64,000 nucleotides of DNA from Geobacteraceae bacterium (GCA_013377075.1 JACABD010000001.1:92211-156210), one strand, 5' to 3'; shown: positions 9,945 through 19,778, counted from the first letter of the stretch. Numbers and translations: made by a program. Notes: generated by a model from the letters alone, not told the origin.

Positions 9945-10058
9945 ATGAAAGTTAGAGCTTCTGTAAAAAAAATATGTGACAAGTGTAAGATAGTTAAACG
10001 TAAGGGTATTGTGAGGGTTATTTGCGAAATACCTAAGCATTCCCAACGACAAGGTTGA
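9945..10058 (+). CDS. rpmJ: 50S ribosomal protein L36, zinc-binding form
   Basis: A 37-residue frame too short for the ORF track, beginning [21 protein letters not shown] and ending [11 protein letters not shown]. It holds the C-x2-C...C-x4-H zinc set of the C+ form of L36, the last 50S protein to assemble. It lies between map and rpsM, the usual position, with a GGAAGG site upstream. Confidence 0.97.
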   Translation: MKVRASVKKICDKCKIVKRKGIVRVICEIPKHSQRQG

Positions 10059-10084
10059 TTAGAAAATCTCAGGAGGGGTGAAAA

Positions 10085-10453
10085 TTGGCACGAATATCCG
10101 GTGTTGACATACCAAGAAATAAACATATCGAGATTGCACTTACCTATATATACGGTATCGGTAGATCTACTGCTCAAAGGATTCTTACTGAGGCATCTGT
10201 CGATTTCAATACAAGAACAGAGAAACTCTCTGAGCCAGAGATTGCAAGGATTCGTGACCTTATAGACAAGACTTGCAAGGTAGAAGGCGATCTTCGTCGT
10301 GAAATATCAATGGATATTAAGCGACTAATGGATCTTGGCTGTTATCGTGGTCTTCGTCACCGTAAGGGTCTCCCCGTGCGTGGGCAAAGAACCAAGACCA
10401 ATTCGCGTACGAGAAAAGGTCCTGCCAGAACAGTGGCAGGTAAGAAGAAATAG
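10085..10453 (+). CDS. rpsM: 30S ribosomal protein S13
   Basis: S13 (122 residues) is at the 30S head and contacts P-site tRNA and the 50S subunit. [25 protein letters not shown] and the C-terminal [25 protein letters not shown] block are conserved. The start is TTG behind a strong AGGAGGGG site; no ATG gives the family N-terminus. Confidence 0.98.
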   Translation: MARISGVDIPRNKHIEIALTYIYGIGRSTAQRILTEASVDFNTRTEKLSEPEIARIRDLIDKTCKVEGDLRREISMDIKRLMDLGCYRGLRHRKGLPVRGQRTKTNSRTRKGPARTVAGKKK

Positions 10454-10474
10454 TCTTTTATATCCGGAGGAAAG

Positions 10475-10870
10475 ATGGCCAGCCCTGCAAAAAAAGTAGT
10501 CAGGAAAAAGAAGGAAAAAAAGAATATCCCTAATGGAGTTGCCCATATTCAGGCAACCTTTAACAATACCATAATTACAATTACCGATCCTGTCGGTAAT
10601 GTTGTAGCTTGGTCAAGTGCTGGTGCTAAAGGGTTTAAAGGGTCACGTAAGAGCACCCCTTTCGCAGCTCAGATGGCAGCTGAAGATTGTGCTAAGCGTG
10701 CTCAGGAAAACGGCATGAGGGCACTTGAAGTCTTTGTCAAGGGGCCAGGCTCCGGCAGAGAATCGGCTCTCAGAGCGCTACAGTCCGTTGGGCTGAATGT
10801 TACTTTCATTCGGGACATAACCCCGATTCCTCATAATGGATGCCGCCCTCCTAAAAGGCGAAGAGTATAA
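10475..10870 (+). CDS. rpsK: 30S ribosomal protein S11
   Basis: S11 (131 residues) lines the platform near the mRNA exit. The basic leader [13 protein letters not shown] is followed by [37 protein letters not shown] and the C-terminal [18 protein letters not shown]. The ATG follows CGGAGGAAAG. Confidence 0.99.
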   Translation: MASPAKKVVRKKKEKKNIPNGVAHIQATFNNTIITITDPVGNVVAWSSAGAKGFKGSRKSTPFAAQMAAEDCAKRAQENGMRALEVFVKGPGSGRESALRALQSVGLNVTFIRDITPIPHNGCRPPKRRRV

Positions 10871-10900
10871 ACTGATAAAATAATATCAAGGAGGCTGTAA

Positions 10901-11527
10901 TTGGCTAGATATACAGGTCCGTCATGTCGTTTGTGCAGAAGGCAAAATGTTGAGCTCTACCTTAAAGGTGAGAGATGTTATACAGATAAATGCGCAATTA
11001 AACGTAGGAATTACCCGCCGGGACAGCATGGTCAACTGAGAACTAAAGTTAGTGACTATGGTACTCAGCTGCGTGAAAAACAAAAGGTTCGTCGTATATA
11101 TGGTATTCTTGAGAAGCAGTTCCGTGGTTATTTCCACGAAGCTGACCGTATGCGTGGTGTAACGGGCGAGAATCTGCTTTCGCTACTCGAAAGAAGACTT
11201 GACAATGTAGTATACAGGCTTGGTTTTGCTTCTTCAAGAACCGAGGCAAGGATACTCATTCGACATTGTCACTTCACTCTCAATGGTAAAAAGGTGAATA
11301 TACCTTCTATCCAGTGTAAGGTTGGAGATGTTATCGAACTGCGTGAGAAGAGCAGAGGGGTTGCTTGTGTAACTGAGTCTCTCGAAGCTGTTGTCCGTAG
11401 AGGTCTTCCTCAGTGGCTTGAGTTGACTAAGGATGCATTCAAAGGAGTTGTGAAAGCTCTTCCGATACGTGAGGATATTACTCTGCCTATTCAGGAGCAG
11501 CTTGTTGTAGAACTCTACTCCAAATAG
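10901..11527 (+). CDS. rpsD: 30S ribosomal protein S4, zinc-binding form
   Basis: S4 (208 residues) is a primary 16S binder and, in E. coli, the repressor of the alpha operon. The N-terminal domain has cysteines arranged CRLCRRQ...CYTDKC, the zinc-binding variant. The S4 RNA-binding domain ([25 protein letters not shown]) follows. Translation starts at TTG behind AAGGAGG. Confidence 0.98.
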   Translation: MARYTGPSCRLCRRQNVELYLKGERCYTDKCAIKRRNYPPGQHGQLRTKVSDYGTQLREKQKVRRIYGILEKQFRGYFHEADRMRGVTGENLLSLLERRLDNVVYRLGFASSRTEARILIRHCHFTLNGKKVNIPSIQCKVGDVIELREKSRGVACVTESLEAVVRRGLPQWLELTKDAFKGVVKALPIREDITLPIQEQLVVELYSK

Positions 11528-11558
11528 TCTTAAATGACCACCTTGCGGGGAGGATTAA

Positions 11559-12581
11559 ATGTACAAAAACTGGCGCGATCTTATCAAACCCAAGAAATTG
11601 CAGTTTGAAACAGAGTCGCTTACAAAATACTATGGTAAATTCTATGCTGAACCTTTTGAGCGTGGTTTTGGAACAACCCTGGGGAATTCACTTCGCAGGG
11701 TACTTCTCTCATCCCTTCAGGGCGCAGCAATAACATCTGTAAAAATAAAGGGAATTCTTCACGAATTCTCCGCAGTTCCAGGTGTAACTGAAGATGTAAC
11801 TGATATAATTCTGAATCTTAAAGGTGTCAAACTAAAGGTTCATGGCAATGAATCAAGAATAGTTCGTATAATGCATAAAGGAGAAGGTGTTGTTACAGCT
11901 GGATCTATTCTCGCAGATGCCAATGTAGAAATACTTAATCCGGATCACCACATTGCTACATGTTCAAAAGATGCAAATCTAGAAATAGAGATGTCTGTAA
12001 AGGTTGGCAGAGGATATGTGCCAGCAGACCGAAATCGTGATGAGAAGGCTCCGGTTGGAACTATTCCAATTGACGCAATATTTTCTCCGATTCAAAAAGT
12101 TAATTTTACTGTAACCTACGCCCGTGTTGGACAGATTACAGATTATGACAAACTGACACTGGAAATATGGACTGATGGCAGTGTTAAGCCTGATGATGCC
12201 CTTGCCTACTCTGCAAAAATCCTCAAAGAGCAGCTCTCTATTTTTATCAATTTTGATGAAGTTACTGAGTCTGTTGCAGAAACCGAAGCCGAGGAAGAGT
12301 CAGAAAAAGTAAATGAAAATCTTTACAGAACTGTTGACGAACTTGAACTATCTGTTCGATCAGCAAACTGTTTGAAAAATGCCGGTATTAAACTTATTGG
12401 TGAACTGGTTTCCAGAAGCGAATCTGAAATGCTTAAGACTCAGAATTTTGGCAGAAAATCTTTGAATGAAATTAAGGATATCCTTGGCGAAATGGGCCTT
12501 ACACTCGGAATGAAGCTCGATAACTTCCCTGATCCTCAACTTATGACCCGTCTGCGTGGTGATAAGAAGGAAGAGGATTAG
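11559..12581 (+). CDS. rpoA: RNA polymerase alpha subunit
   Basis: The alpha subunit (340 residues) nucleates RNA polymerase assembly and contacts activators and UP elements. The N-terminal dimerisation domain contains [22 protein letters not shown]; an acidic linker (about residues 240-255, rich in Glu) leads to the C-terminal domain with [22 protein letters not shown], the helix-hairpin-helix DNA-binding unit. It sits between rpsD and rplQ in the normal alpha operon order. Confidence 0.99.
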   Translation: MYKNWRDLIKPKKLQFETESLTKYYGKFYAEPFERGFGTTLGNSLRRVLLSSLQGAAITSVKIKGILHEFSAVPGVTEDVTDIILNLKGVKLKVHGNESRIVRIMHKGEGVVTAGSILADANVEILNPDHHIATCSKDANLEIEMSVKVGRGYVPADRNRDEKAPVGTIPIDAIFSPIQKVNFTVTYARVGQITDYDKLTLEIWTDGSVKPDDALAYSAKILKEQLSIFINFDEVTESVAETEAEEESEKVNENLYRTVDELELSVRSANCLKNAGIKLIGELVSRSESEMLKTQNFGRKSLNEIKDILGEMGLTLGMKLDNFPDPQLMTRLRGDKKEED

Positions 12582-12616
12582 TCTCAAAAGTATAAAAGGA
12601 ACAGAGGAACGTAACA

Positions 12617-13135
12617 ATGCGTCATAACAAGTCTGGAAGAAGACTCGGCAGAACAACTAGCCACAGAATAGCGATGTTTCGCAATATGGTAACCTCTTTT
12701 TTGAATCACGAAAGAATTACCACAACCGATGCAAAGGCTAAGGAACTACGTTCCATTGCTGATAAGATGATTACGCTCGGTAAGCGTGGTGACCTCCATT
12801 CGATGAGGCTTGCTGCTTCCTATATTCGTGAAAAGAGTGTTGTTACCAAGCTCTTTACGACAATTGCTCCACGTTATACAGATCGTCCTGGCGGTTACAC
12901 ACGTATTGTCAAGCTCGGTCTTAGGCCTGGTGACAATGCTCAGCTTTCGATGATTGAGTTGGTTGAAGAAGAGTTCACACCGAAGGTCAAGAAAACAGTT
13001 GCCACGGCAAAGATTAAGCCCGCTGTAAAGCCTGCTTCAGTAGTTGCTGCTGAAGCACCTGTTACAGAAGAAGATGTTGAGACTGTTCAGACAACTATTG
13101 AAGAGCCGACTGTTTGTGAGGCAAAAGCCGACTAG
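12617..13135 (+). CDS. rplQ: 50S ribosomal protein L17 with acidic C-terminal extension
   Basis: The first roughly 120 residues are standard L17 ([24 protein letters not shown], then [26 protein letters not shown]). About 45 further residues, Ala/Pro/Val/Glu-rich, extend the C-terminus beyond the usual 115-130 residue protein. The extension is low complexity and has no domain I recognise. This is the last gene of the ribosomal operon and is followed by a strong terminator. Confidence 0.98.
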   Translation: MRHNKSGRRLGRTTSHRIAMFRNMVTSFLNHERITTTDAKAKELRSIADKMITLGKRGDLHSMRLAASYIREKSVVTKLFTTIAPRYTDRPGGYTRIVKLGLRPGDNAQLSMIELVEEEFTPKVKKTVATAKIKPAVKPASVVAAEAPVTEEDVETVQTTIEEPTVCEAKAD

Positions 13136-13160
13136 ACTATAAACAGATACATGAATCTTG

Positions 13161-13196
13161 AAGCACTCTGTCATTTTGACAGAGTGCTTTTTTTTG
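13161..13196 (+). terminator. Intrinsic terminator after the ribosomal protein operon
   Basis: A perfect 13-bp stem (AAGCACTCTGTCA with TGACAGAGTGCTT) closes on a 3-base loop and runs directly into a T tract. It lies 25 bases after rplQ and marks the end of the alpha operon. Confidence 0.95.
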
Positions 13197-13258
13197 TTAT
13201 ATTTCCGAGTTATTAACCGCGTCTAAACTCTAGAAATAGATGTATTCTCAAGATTATA

Positions 13259-13300
13259 TTGCTAAAACATTTGACAGATGATATATCAATAAAAGTTGAT
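13259..13300 (+). promoter_or_regulatory. Candidate promoter and operator of the sahR-like gene
   Basis: A TTGCTA -35-like hexamer at 13259 is 17 bases from a TATATC -10-like hexamer at 13282. Overlapping and just downstream is the dyad ATCAA-N6-TTGAT (13285-13300), the kind of short palindrome bound by ArsR-family dimers. Together these suggest an autoregulated promoter for the following regulator and ahcY. This is inferred from pattern only. Confidence 0.4.
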
Positions 13301-13321
13301 CTAATGTAATTGTGATTGGTG

Positions 13322-14242
13322 ATGTATACGATGATAGAAATATTCAAGGCTCTCTCAGATCCATGCCGACTTAGGTTGGTGACAATCCTCTTGCGTGGGG
13401 AGTTCACTGTTCAGGAACTAACTGAAATAATTGGTACTGGACAGTCTCGAATATCACATCATCTGAAAGCACTTAATGAAGCTGGTTTGCTCATTGTCAA
13501 ACGACAAGGGACTTGGAGTTACTATCGAGTTTGCGACAACAACCCTTTTTTCTCATCTCTCCGTGAAGTGATAGAGCCGCAGTTAGAGTTGTTGCCAGAG
13601 AGATCGTCCGATTTGGCTGCTGTTGCGAAGGCCCTTGAGGCAAGGCGCAGAAAGAGTCAGGAGTTCTTTGACCTACATGCCATGCAGTGGGATGAACTAT
13701 CACGGAGACTGTTACCGCTGCCGCATTATCAGAATCGCCTTCTGGAGGCAGTTCCCTCAGGCGCAAACATCCTAGAAATTGGCGCAGGTACAGGTGAATT
13801 GCTACTAAAACTAGCATATGTCGCCGGGAAGATCGTCGGTGTCGATCACTCTCCGGCAATGCTTGATGAGGCTAAGCGAAAAGTCGCTGCGCAGGGCGTG
13901 GATAATATTGAACTACGCCTTGGCGAGATGAACCATCTGCCGCTGCCTGACAGCTCGGTTGATTGCGTTGTTGCCAACATGGTGCTGCATCATGCTGCTG
14001 ATCCGTTTTCCGTTATGACAGAGATCAGGCGGGTGCTTAAGGGCTGCGGACTCCTTCTCATTGCCGACCTTGCCCGCCATGAGCGCGAGGCGGCCAGGGA
14101 TCAGCTTGCTGACCAGTGGCTCGGTTTTGAAGAGAATGAGCTTGAAGGATGGCTTATCAATGCAGGTTTTTCGAAGTTAATTTTCGATCGGTTGGTTGGA
14201 TCGGCTGGTCAGGAATCTGTTCTTATAATAAGGGCAAAATAA
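13322..14242 (+). CDS. ArsR-family regulator fused to a SAM-dependent methyltransferase domain (SahR-like)
   Basis: Residues about 1-90 form an ArsR/SmtB winged helix ([18 protein letters not shown], then [17 protein letters not shown]). Residues about 140-300 form a class I methyltransferase fold with the motif [15 protein letters not shown]. ArsR proteins with this C-terminal domain, named SahR in Desulfovibrio and other Proteobacteria, sense S-adenosylhomocysteine and control ahcY and methionine genes. Here ahcY follows by 22 bases, which fits. No arsenic-type Cys ligand motif (ELCVCDL) is seen. The start is uncertain: TTG 13316, GTG 13319, ATG 13322 or ATG 13331, none with a strong ribosome-binding site. 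The methyltransferase domain could be sensory or catalytic. Confidence 0.85.
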   Translation: MYTMIEIFKALSDPCRLRLVTILLRGEFTVQELTEIIGTGQSRISHHLKALNEAGLLIVKRQGTWSYYRVCDNNPFFSSLREVIEPQLELLPERSSDLAAVAKALEARRRKSQEFFDLHAMQWDELSRRLLPLPHYQNRLLEAVPSGANILEIGAGTGELLLKLAYVAGKIVGVDHSPAMLDEAKRKVAAQGVDNIELRLGEMNHLPLPDSSVDCVVANMVLHHAADPFSVMTEIRRVLKGCGLLLIADLARHEREAARDQLADQWLGFEENELEGWLINAGFSKLIFDRLVGSAGQESVLIIRAK

Positions 14243-14264
14243 CAACAAAAAGGAGATTTACGAA

Positions 14265-15659
14265 ATGTCACAGGATTATATTATTGCAGACCTTAAACTC
14301 GCCGATTGGGGGCGCAAAGAGATCAGGATCGCTGAGACTGAGATGCCCGGACTGATGGCTATACGTGAGGAGTTTGCCGCAAGACAGCCTCTGAAAGGCG
14401 CGCGTATTACCGGCTCCCTTCACATGACCATTCAGACAGCGGTGCTGATCGAGACACTGACCGCACTTGGGGCAGAAGTACGATGGGCCTCATGCAATAT
14501 CTTTTCAACCCAGGATCATGCTGCTGCTGCCATTGCCGCATCAGGGGTGCCTGTCTTTGCCGTCAAGGGGGAGACTCTTGAGGAGTATTGGGATTACACT
14601 CACAGGATATTCGAATGGCTGGATGGTGCCTTCTCTAACATGATTCTTGACGATGGCGGCGATGCTACTCTGCTACTTCATCTTGGGACGAAAGCAGAGA
14701 AAGATAAGTCTGTGCTCAGTAATCCAGGATCAGAAGAAGAGACGATTCTTTTTGCTGCCATCAATGCAAAGCTTGCTGTTGATCCTGTCTGGTATTCAAC
14801 GCGCATTGCTCATATCAAGGGTGTCACCGAGGAAACCACAACCGGTGTACACAGGCTTTACCAGATGCACGATAGGGGAGAACTCCGCTTTCCGGCAATC
14901 AATGTCAATGACTCTGTGACAAAGTCCAAGTTTGACAATCTCTATGGCTGCCGCGAGTCTCTGGTTGACGGCATCAAACGTGCTACTGACGTCATGATTG
15001 CTGGTAAAGTTGCTCTTATCTGCGGTTATGGTGATGTCGGCAAGGGTTCTGCCCAGGCAATGCGGGCGCTTTCAGCCCAGGTGTGGGTAACTGAGGTTGA
15101 TCCGATCTGCGCGCTTCAGGCTGCCATGGAAGGGTACCGTGTTGTGACAATGGAGTATGCTGCTGACAAGGCTGATATCTTTGTTACCTGCACCGGCAAC
15201 TATCATGTCATTACCCATGACCATATGGCAAAAATGAAGGATCAGGCCATTGTCTGCAATATCGGTCACTTTGACAATGAAATCGAAGTTGCCGCCCTTG
15301 AAAAGTACCTGTGGGAAGAGATCAAGCCCCAGGTAGATCATATAATATTCCCTGATGGGAAGCGAATCATCCTCCTCGCCAAGGGGCGTCTTGTAAACCT
15401 CGGCTGTGGCACCGGTCATCCAAGTTATGTAATGTCATCGTCATTTGCCAACCAGACAATCGCCCAGATCGAGATTTTTTGCAATCCTGGTGCATACCCG
15501 GTCGGCGTTTACGTGCTGCCGAAACATCTGGATGAAAAAGTCGCCAGACTGCAACTGAAGAAGCTAAATGCCCAGTTGTCTGCACTTACCAAGGAGCAGG
15601 CCGACTACATCGGTGTTTCCGTGGATGGTCCTTACAAGGCAGAGCACTATCGCTATTGA
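14265..15659 (+). CDS. ahcY: Adenosylhomocysteinase (S-adenosylhomocysteine hydrolase)
   Basis: This cytoplasmic NAD-dependent enzyme splits S-adenosylhomocysteine into adenosine and homocysteine, relieving inhibition of methyltransferases. The substrate site [13 protein letters not shown], the NAD-binding [13 protein letters not shown] and the C-terminal [12 protein letters not shown]-like end ([12 protein letters not shown]) are present. The 464-residue length reflects the insertion found in many bacterial homologues compared with the roughly 430-residue form. It follows the SahR-like regulator in an apparent operon with AAGGAG before its ATG. Confidence 0.98.
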   Translation: MSQDYIIADLKLADWGRKEIRIAETEMPGLMAIREEFAARQPLKGARITGSLHMTIQTAVLIETLTALGAEVRWASCNIFSTQDHAAAAIAASGVPVFAVKGETLEEYWDYTHRIFEWLDGAFSNMILDDGGDATLLLHLGTKAEKDKSVLSNPGSEEETILFAAINAKLAVDPVWYSTRIAHIKGVTEETTTGVHRLYQMHDRGELRFPAINVNDSVTKSKFDNLYGCRESLVDGIKRATDVMIAGKVALICGYGDVGKGSAQAMRALSAQVWVTEVDPICALQAAMEGYRVVTMEYAADKADIFVTCTGNYHVITHDHMAKMKDQAIVCNIGHFDNEIEVAALEKYLWEEIKPQVDHIIFPDGKRIILLAKGRLVNLGCGTGHPSYVMSSSFANQTIAQIEIFCNPGAYPVGVYVLPKHLDEKVARLQLKKLNAQLSALTKEQADYIGVSVDGPYKAEHYRY

Positions 15660-15669
15660 TTTAATTAGG

Positions 15670-15714
15670 TTTGGCCCGGTGAAGGTAGTATTGACTTGCC
15701 CTCACTGGGCCAAA
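15670..15714 (+). terminator. Probable transcription terminator hairpin after ahcY
   Basis: TTTGGCCCGGTGA and TCACTGGGCCAAA can form a 13-bp stem with one G-U pair around a 19-base loop, 10 bases after the ahcY stop. The stem is flanked by T and A runs rather than a long T tract, so termination strength is uncertain. Confidence 0.55.
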
Positions 15715-15760
15715 ATGGTAATAAGTTTAATTATGAAATCAGTTAGATGGAGGCTAGATT

Positions 15761-16168
15761 ATGCCTTATATTGAATGGTCTGACAGTTTCAGTGTGAAGG
15801 TTAAGGAGATAGATGATCAGCACAAGAAACTTATAGGGATGATCAATAAGCTTCATGATGCCATGCTTGCAAACAGGGGCCGCGAAGTTCAGGCTGAGAT
15901 AATCTTTGAAATGCTTGAGTATGTTTCATATCACTTTACTACTGAAGAGAAGTATATGAGCTCATTTGCTTACCCTGGTTATGAGGCTCACAAGCGTGAG
16001 CACCTTGAATTCGCTGCCGAGGTGGCTGACCTTAAAGCCAGAATCGACAGGGGGGCGCTGATTCTCTCCATAATGCCTTTGAGTCTTCTCAGGGATTGGC
16101 TGCAAAATCATATACTCGGCACTGACATGAAGTATTCGGATCTATTCAATTCCAAGGGTCTTAAGTGA
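15761..16168 (+). CDS. Bacteriohemerythrin
   Basis: A 135-residue single-domain hemerythrin, an O2-binding non-haem di-iron four-helix protein. The ligand pattern is readable: HxxxI in DDQHKKLIGMINKLHD, the HFTTEEKYM helix, HKREH, and the final HILGTDMKYSDLF with its His and Asp. Possible roles are O2 sensing, storage or detoxification in an anaerobe. Its TGA is directly followed by the GTG of the next gene with no gap. Confidence 0.95.
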   Translation: MPYIEWSDSFSVKVKEIDDQHKKLIGMINKLHDAMLANRGREVQAEIIFEMLEYVSYHFTTEEKYMSSFAYPGYEAHKREHLEFAAEVADLKARIDRGALILSIMPLSLLRDWLQNHILGTDMKYSDLFNSKGLK

Positions 16169-17812
16169 GTGACTGTATCATATAGACATTTTTGGCCCCT
16201 TGTTCTTGTTCTAGTTTTAGGTCTACTTAGCTATGCAAATACACTTCTTGTTCCCTTTGTTCTTGATGATGTAACATCAATTCTTGTAAATCCGCAGATT
16301 AAAACCTTTGTGTTTTCAATCAAGCCAAGAGTGCTTGGTGAGCTGTCATTTGCCATAAATTACCGCCTTCACGGGTTGCATCTCCCTGGCTATCATCTCT
16401 TAAACCTTGGTATCCACCTTTCAAACGCAGCACTGGTCTACATTCTGGTAATTATTCTATTTCGTCCGTCTTTTTTTGCCTCCATTGACATTGGAAAAAT
16501 GGGCAGATATGTTGCAACGGCATCGGCGCTACTTTTTGTCGTCCATCCGCTGCAGACAGGTGCTGTGACCTATCTTGCCCAGCGTGTGACACTGCTTGCC
16601 GCTTTTTTTTACCTGCTAACGGTGCTCTTCTACCTTTCGTCAAGGCTTTCATCCAGGTTTACAGTTTCTGCCTTGATGCTGCTATTATCCATACTCTCGG
16701 CAGGTGCCGCTGTTTTTTCAAAAGAGAGTGCGGTCACGCTGCCGCTTGCCATACTCCTGTGTGAAGTGTCATTTTTACGGGGGAGTATCTTGCAGCGTAT
16801 GCAGTGTTTTTTGTATATTCTTGCACCATTGACACTGGTACTGTTTTCAAACCCCGCACTGTTATTTCAGTCCGATATTTCAACGGCATTTCTGGCAATG
16901 ACCGCTGAAAAAGGGGCCCCTGCAAGGCTTGATTATCTTTTGTCGCAGTTCCCTGTGGTCATTAAATATCTGCAGCTTTTTATCCTACCTGTCGGCCAAA
17001 ATCTCGATCATGATATGGCCATCAAAAGCTCTTTTTTTAATCCTGAAGTTTTATCGTCATTTCTCGTTCTGGTTGCTTTATTGATGACGGCCATTTTTTT
17101 CATTGTCAGGGGGAGAAAAACAGAGATCATTCAGGCTAAACTTCTTTTACTGTCAGGTTTTGGAATCCTCTGGTTTTTTGTCACCATATCACTTGAGTCC
17201 GGTATTGTGCCTATCCGTGACCTGATGTTCGAACAGAGGCTGTACATCCCGTCGATAGGACTTGTAATTACCGTTTCAGCAATGCTTGTATTGCTGCTTT
17301 CGAAGGAGGGTGAGGGCGGTCGAAGCTATAGAACATTTTCCATTGTCATAGTTGTAATGGCTATAATTCTTAGCATTATGAGCTTTTACAGGAATATAGC
17401 ATGGCAAAGTGAAATTTCAATATGGGAGGACGCCGTCAGTAAAAGTCCCGGAAAGGGGAGGACGCACGGGGCTTTGGGGCACGCGTATCAGCGCGCTAAG
17501 ATGTGGCCAGAGGCAGAAAAAGAGTACCTTGAGGCGTTAAGGCTTTCTTCTTATGATCATATTGCGGCAAATAATCTTGGGGTGGTTTATCTGAAGCAGA
17601 AGCGGTACGCAGAAGCTGTTATACTGTTTAAGAAGGGCATAGAACTTGTGCCGACAACTTCAGCCGCCCACTTTAATCTGGGCCTTGCCTATGCGGCCAC
17701 GGGAAGCTATCCTGAGGCAATAAGAGCTTTTGAGGAGGCAATAAGGCATAAGCCCGATTACCGCGAGGCAAAAGATAACCTCAATGCAGTCAAGAGGCTC
17801 ATGGAGCACTGA
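16169..17812 (+). CDS. Polytopic GT-C-like membrane protein with C-terminal TPR repeats
   Basis: A 547-residue protein with about ten or more hydrophobic segments in residues 8-410, then two to three TPR units (about 430-540; ALGHAYQRAKMWPEAEKEYLEALRL, NNLGVVYLKQKRYAEAVILFKKGIEL, FNLGLAYAATGSYPEAIRAFEEAI). The LDD motif in the first loop (PFVLDDVTS) resembles the acidic catalytic motif of GT-C glycosyltransferases such as the TMTC/PMT group, suggesting transfer of a sugar from a lipid carrier outside the membrane. Substrate is unknown. It begins with GTG immediately after the hemerythrin stop and ends 14 bases inside the convergent TIG gene. Confidence 0.75.
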   Translation: MTVSYRHFWPLVLVLVLGLLSYANTLLVPFVLDDVTSILVNPQIKTFVFSIKPRVLGELSFAINYRLHGLHLPGYHLLNLGIHLSNAALVYILVIILFRPSFFASIDIGKMGRYVATASALLFVVHPLQTGAVTYLAQRVTLLAAFFYLLTVLFYLSSRLSSRFTVSALMLLLSILSAGAAVFSKESAVTLPLAILLCEVSFLRGSILQRMQCFLYILAPLTLVLFSNPALLFQSDISTAFLAMTAEKGAPARLDYLLSQFPVVIKYLQLFILPVGQNLDHDMAIKSSFFNPEVLSSFLVLVALLMTAIFFIVRGRKTEIIQAKLLLLSGFGILWFFVTISLESGIVPIRDLMFEQRLYIPSIGLVITVSAMLVLLLSKEGEGGRSYRTFSIVIVVMAIILSIMSFYRNIAWQSEISIWEDAVSKSPGKGRTHGALGHAYQRAKMWPEAEKEYLEALRLSSYDHIAANNLGVVYLKQKRYAEAVILFKKGIELVPTTSAAHFNLGLAYAATGSYPEAIRAFEEAIRHKPDYREAKDNLNAVKRLMEH

Positions 17813-18665
17813 CCGTAAATGGCGCGCTCTCCTCTCCACTTGGGTTTACTATAACCATCTGGAAACTTTTCATCGAATTATCGTATGGGTAGCGCTGGTA
17901 GATCAATCTGTTGCAGCTCGTAAAAACAAGCCTGTCCCGCTCACCAGGTATTGGTTGCCCGCTATGGACTTTCCTGCCGTCAACAATAAGTGTCGAACCG
18001 TGCTGAAAGTTGAGTCCTTCAACATTAAGCTCATAATAATTAACATAATCGTCACCCTGGCTGACGCTGCGAACTTCGGGGCGACTTGAGATGATGAGGG
18101 CAATTGCAGGGGATACGGTGTCTTCTGGATTGTTGACCTGCACCTGGTGAAGCCCTCCTGGTACAGCCGGCACCGAAAAAATGATCTCTTCTGATGACGT
18201 TCTGTTTCCCTTGATCATGGCACCATCAAAAAGTAGCCGTGCCCCTTCCAGAAAGTTCTTCCCCTTTACAGAGATCTGACGTTCATAGCCTGAAGAGCAT
18301 ATCGATATGCTGTCGGGATGTATGGCTGTTATCGCAGGCTTTACCGAGGTTATCGCAAAGGAGTAGGCTTTACTGGGTGCACCGCTTTTCTGGCGGATAT
18401 AGAGGGCGTAGTTTCCAGTCGAAAGCTGCGGCACTTCAAAGCTTATTTGACGGGCGGAGAGAGGTTTGAAAGGGATATCTTCAATGCCAAGATAAAGTGA
18501 GGAGTCTGCGTTGAACCCAGTTCCAGATACCACAACTGTCGTCCCTGGAGGTGCCTGTCCAGGTATTATGCTGAGAATAGCCGGTGCGGAACTATTTTCT
18601 TCTCCAGCAAGCAGTGGTGAAGCGTAGAATGCAAAAATGGCCAGCAGTATTGCTATATAGCGCAT
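17799..18665 (-). CDS. Exported IPT/TIG-domain protein
   Basis: A 288-residue protein with a clear signal peptide (MRYIAILLAIFAFYASPLLA). The rest is two to three IPT/TIG immunoglobulin-like units: ILSIIPGQAPPGTTVVVSGTGFN at about 30-55, ITAIHPDSISICSSG with KGKNFLEGARLLFDG at about 112-150, and a third starting VRSVSQGDDY. Such domains act in extracellular binding or as structural spacers. It is the third gene downstream of lptF-lptG on the same strand with a 33-base gap, so it is probably co-transcribed. No function is assigned. Confidence 0.8.
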   Translation of the reverse strand: MRYIAILLAIFAFYASPLLAGEENSSAPAILSIIPGQAPPGTTVVVSGTGFNADSSLYLGIEDIPFKPLSARQISFEVPQLSTGNYALYIRQKSGAPSKAYSFAITSVKPAITAIHPDSISICSSGYERQISVKGKNFLEGARLLFDGAMIKGNRTSSEEIIFSVPAVPGGLHQVQVNNPEDTVSPAIALIISSRPEVRSVSQGDDYVNYYELNVEGLNFQHGSTLIVDGRKVHSGQPIPGERDRLVFTSCNRLIYQRYPYDNSMKSFQMVIVNPSGEESAPFTVSAP

Positions 18666-18698
18666 GTTGACTGCTCCGGAACCCAGGGGTGGTGATAT

Positions 18699-19778
18699 TC
18701 ATCCATCAACTGTTAGTGTAAACCATAGTCCTGCTGCTGCAAATATTATATTTGCGGTCCAGGCTGCAATTAGCGGATATATGGCACCTGCCTGTCCAAG
18801 GGAGATCAGGAGCGAGTTTATGATGAAGTATGAAAAGCCGATCATGATACTGAACACTATGCCTGCGCCCATCCCGGCCGAGCGTCCATCGCGTAAGGAA
18901 AAAGGGATTCCCATAAATGCCATTACAACAGCAGCAAAGGGGAGTGAAATCTTGGAATGAAGCAGGGTTATGTACGGAGTTGTGTCAAACCCATTGTCTC
19001 TAAGGTTTGCAACGTAGCGATACAGTGCAGTAAATCCCATGTCGTCAACTGCTTGAGCCGCATCTTTCAGGTCTGCTGTTCCAAGGTCAATTTTGACAAA
19101 CATATATTCCTGTACATTGCTCTGCACAACTCCTGATGCTGTGAATGCTCTTTTTGTGACTTCATGCAGTTGCCACCCTCCCTGGGCAGGTGTTGCGCTG
19201 GTTGCATCGGTTCTGGCGAGAGGTTTTGTCCCCTTGTCTGTTTCCCATATTGTTATACCGCTCAGGGTAGATGTGTCAGGGTTAAAGAGCTTGGCCTGAA
19301 GTATGAGATTGTCATTTTTGTGCCAGATGTTATTCCTGCGGAAGAATGCAGCCTTTCCATTCTTCTTAATAACCACTTCTTCCAGATAGTTCATCTTTTC
19401 ATTAGCTAAGGGTGTAATAAACTCCTGCATGAAGAGCAGAGACAGACTGATAGTTGTTGCAATAGCTAACAGGGGTTTTCCAATTTGTAGCAGGCTTGCA
19501 CCGCTGCTACGCATTGCAGTTATTTCGCTGTTTTTCGAAAGGGTGCCGATAGTGAGTATTGTCCCCATCAGAACGGCCATGGGTGTGGTCTGAAAGAGTA
19601 TCTCCGGGGTTTTGCAGATAAAATAAAGAAAAATGTCTGAGTTGGCGGCTCCGGCCCGGCTGAACTTGGCGTAGCGTTCAAGAAAATCTATAACAAGATA
19701 AATGGATACGAAGGCTGCAAGGCAGGTCGAAGTTATGGCTAGATATGTTTTTATAAGGTAACGGCTAAGTATCTTCAT
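18699..19778 (-). CDS. lptG: LPS export permease LptG
   Basis: One of the two inner-membrane permease subunits (YjgP/YjgQ family) of the LptB2FG ABC transporter that extracts lipopolysaccharide for transport to the outer membrane. The 359-residue protein has three N-terminal and three C-terminal membrane segments around a periplasmic beta-jellyroll domain. The order F then G and the N-terminal MKILSRYLIKTYLA support the LptG assignment. Its start overlaps lptF by 4 bases. Confidence 0.88.
   Translation of the reverse strand: MKILSRYLIKTYLAITSTCLAAFVSIYLVIDFLERYAKFSRAGAANSDIFLYFICKTPEILFQTTPMAVLMGTILTIGTLSKNSEITAMRSSGASLLQIGKPLLAIATTISLSLLFMQEFITPLANEKMNYLEEVVIKKNGKAAFFRRNNIWHKNDNLILQAKLFNPDTSTLSGITIWETDKGTKPLARTDATSATPAQGGWQLHEVTKRAFTASGVVQSNVQEYMFVKIDLGTADLKDAAQAVDDMGFTALYRYVANLRDNGFDTTPYITLLHSKISLPFAAVVMAFMGIPFSLRDGRSAGMGAGIVFSIMIGFSYFIINSLLISLGQAGAIYPLIAAWTANIIFAAAGLWFTLTVDG

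Noticed and set aside
13197-13321. Possible SAH riboswitch before the sahR-ahcY genes
   Set aside because: No pseudoknot-like pairing or conserved core was visible, and a protein regulator with a dyad operator explains control better.
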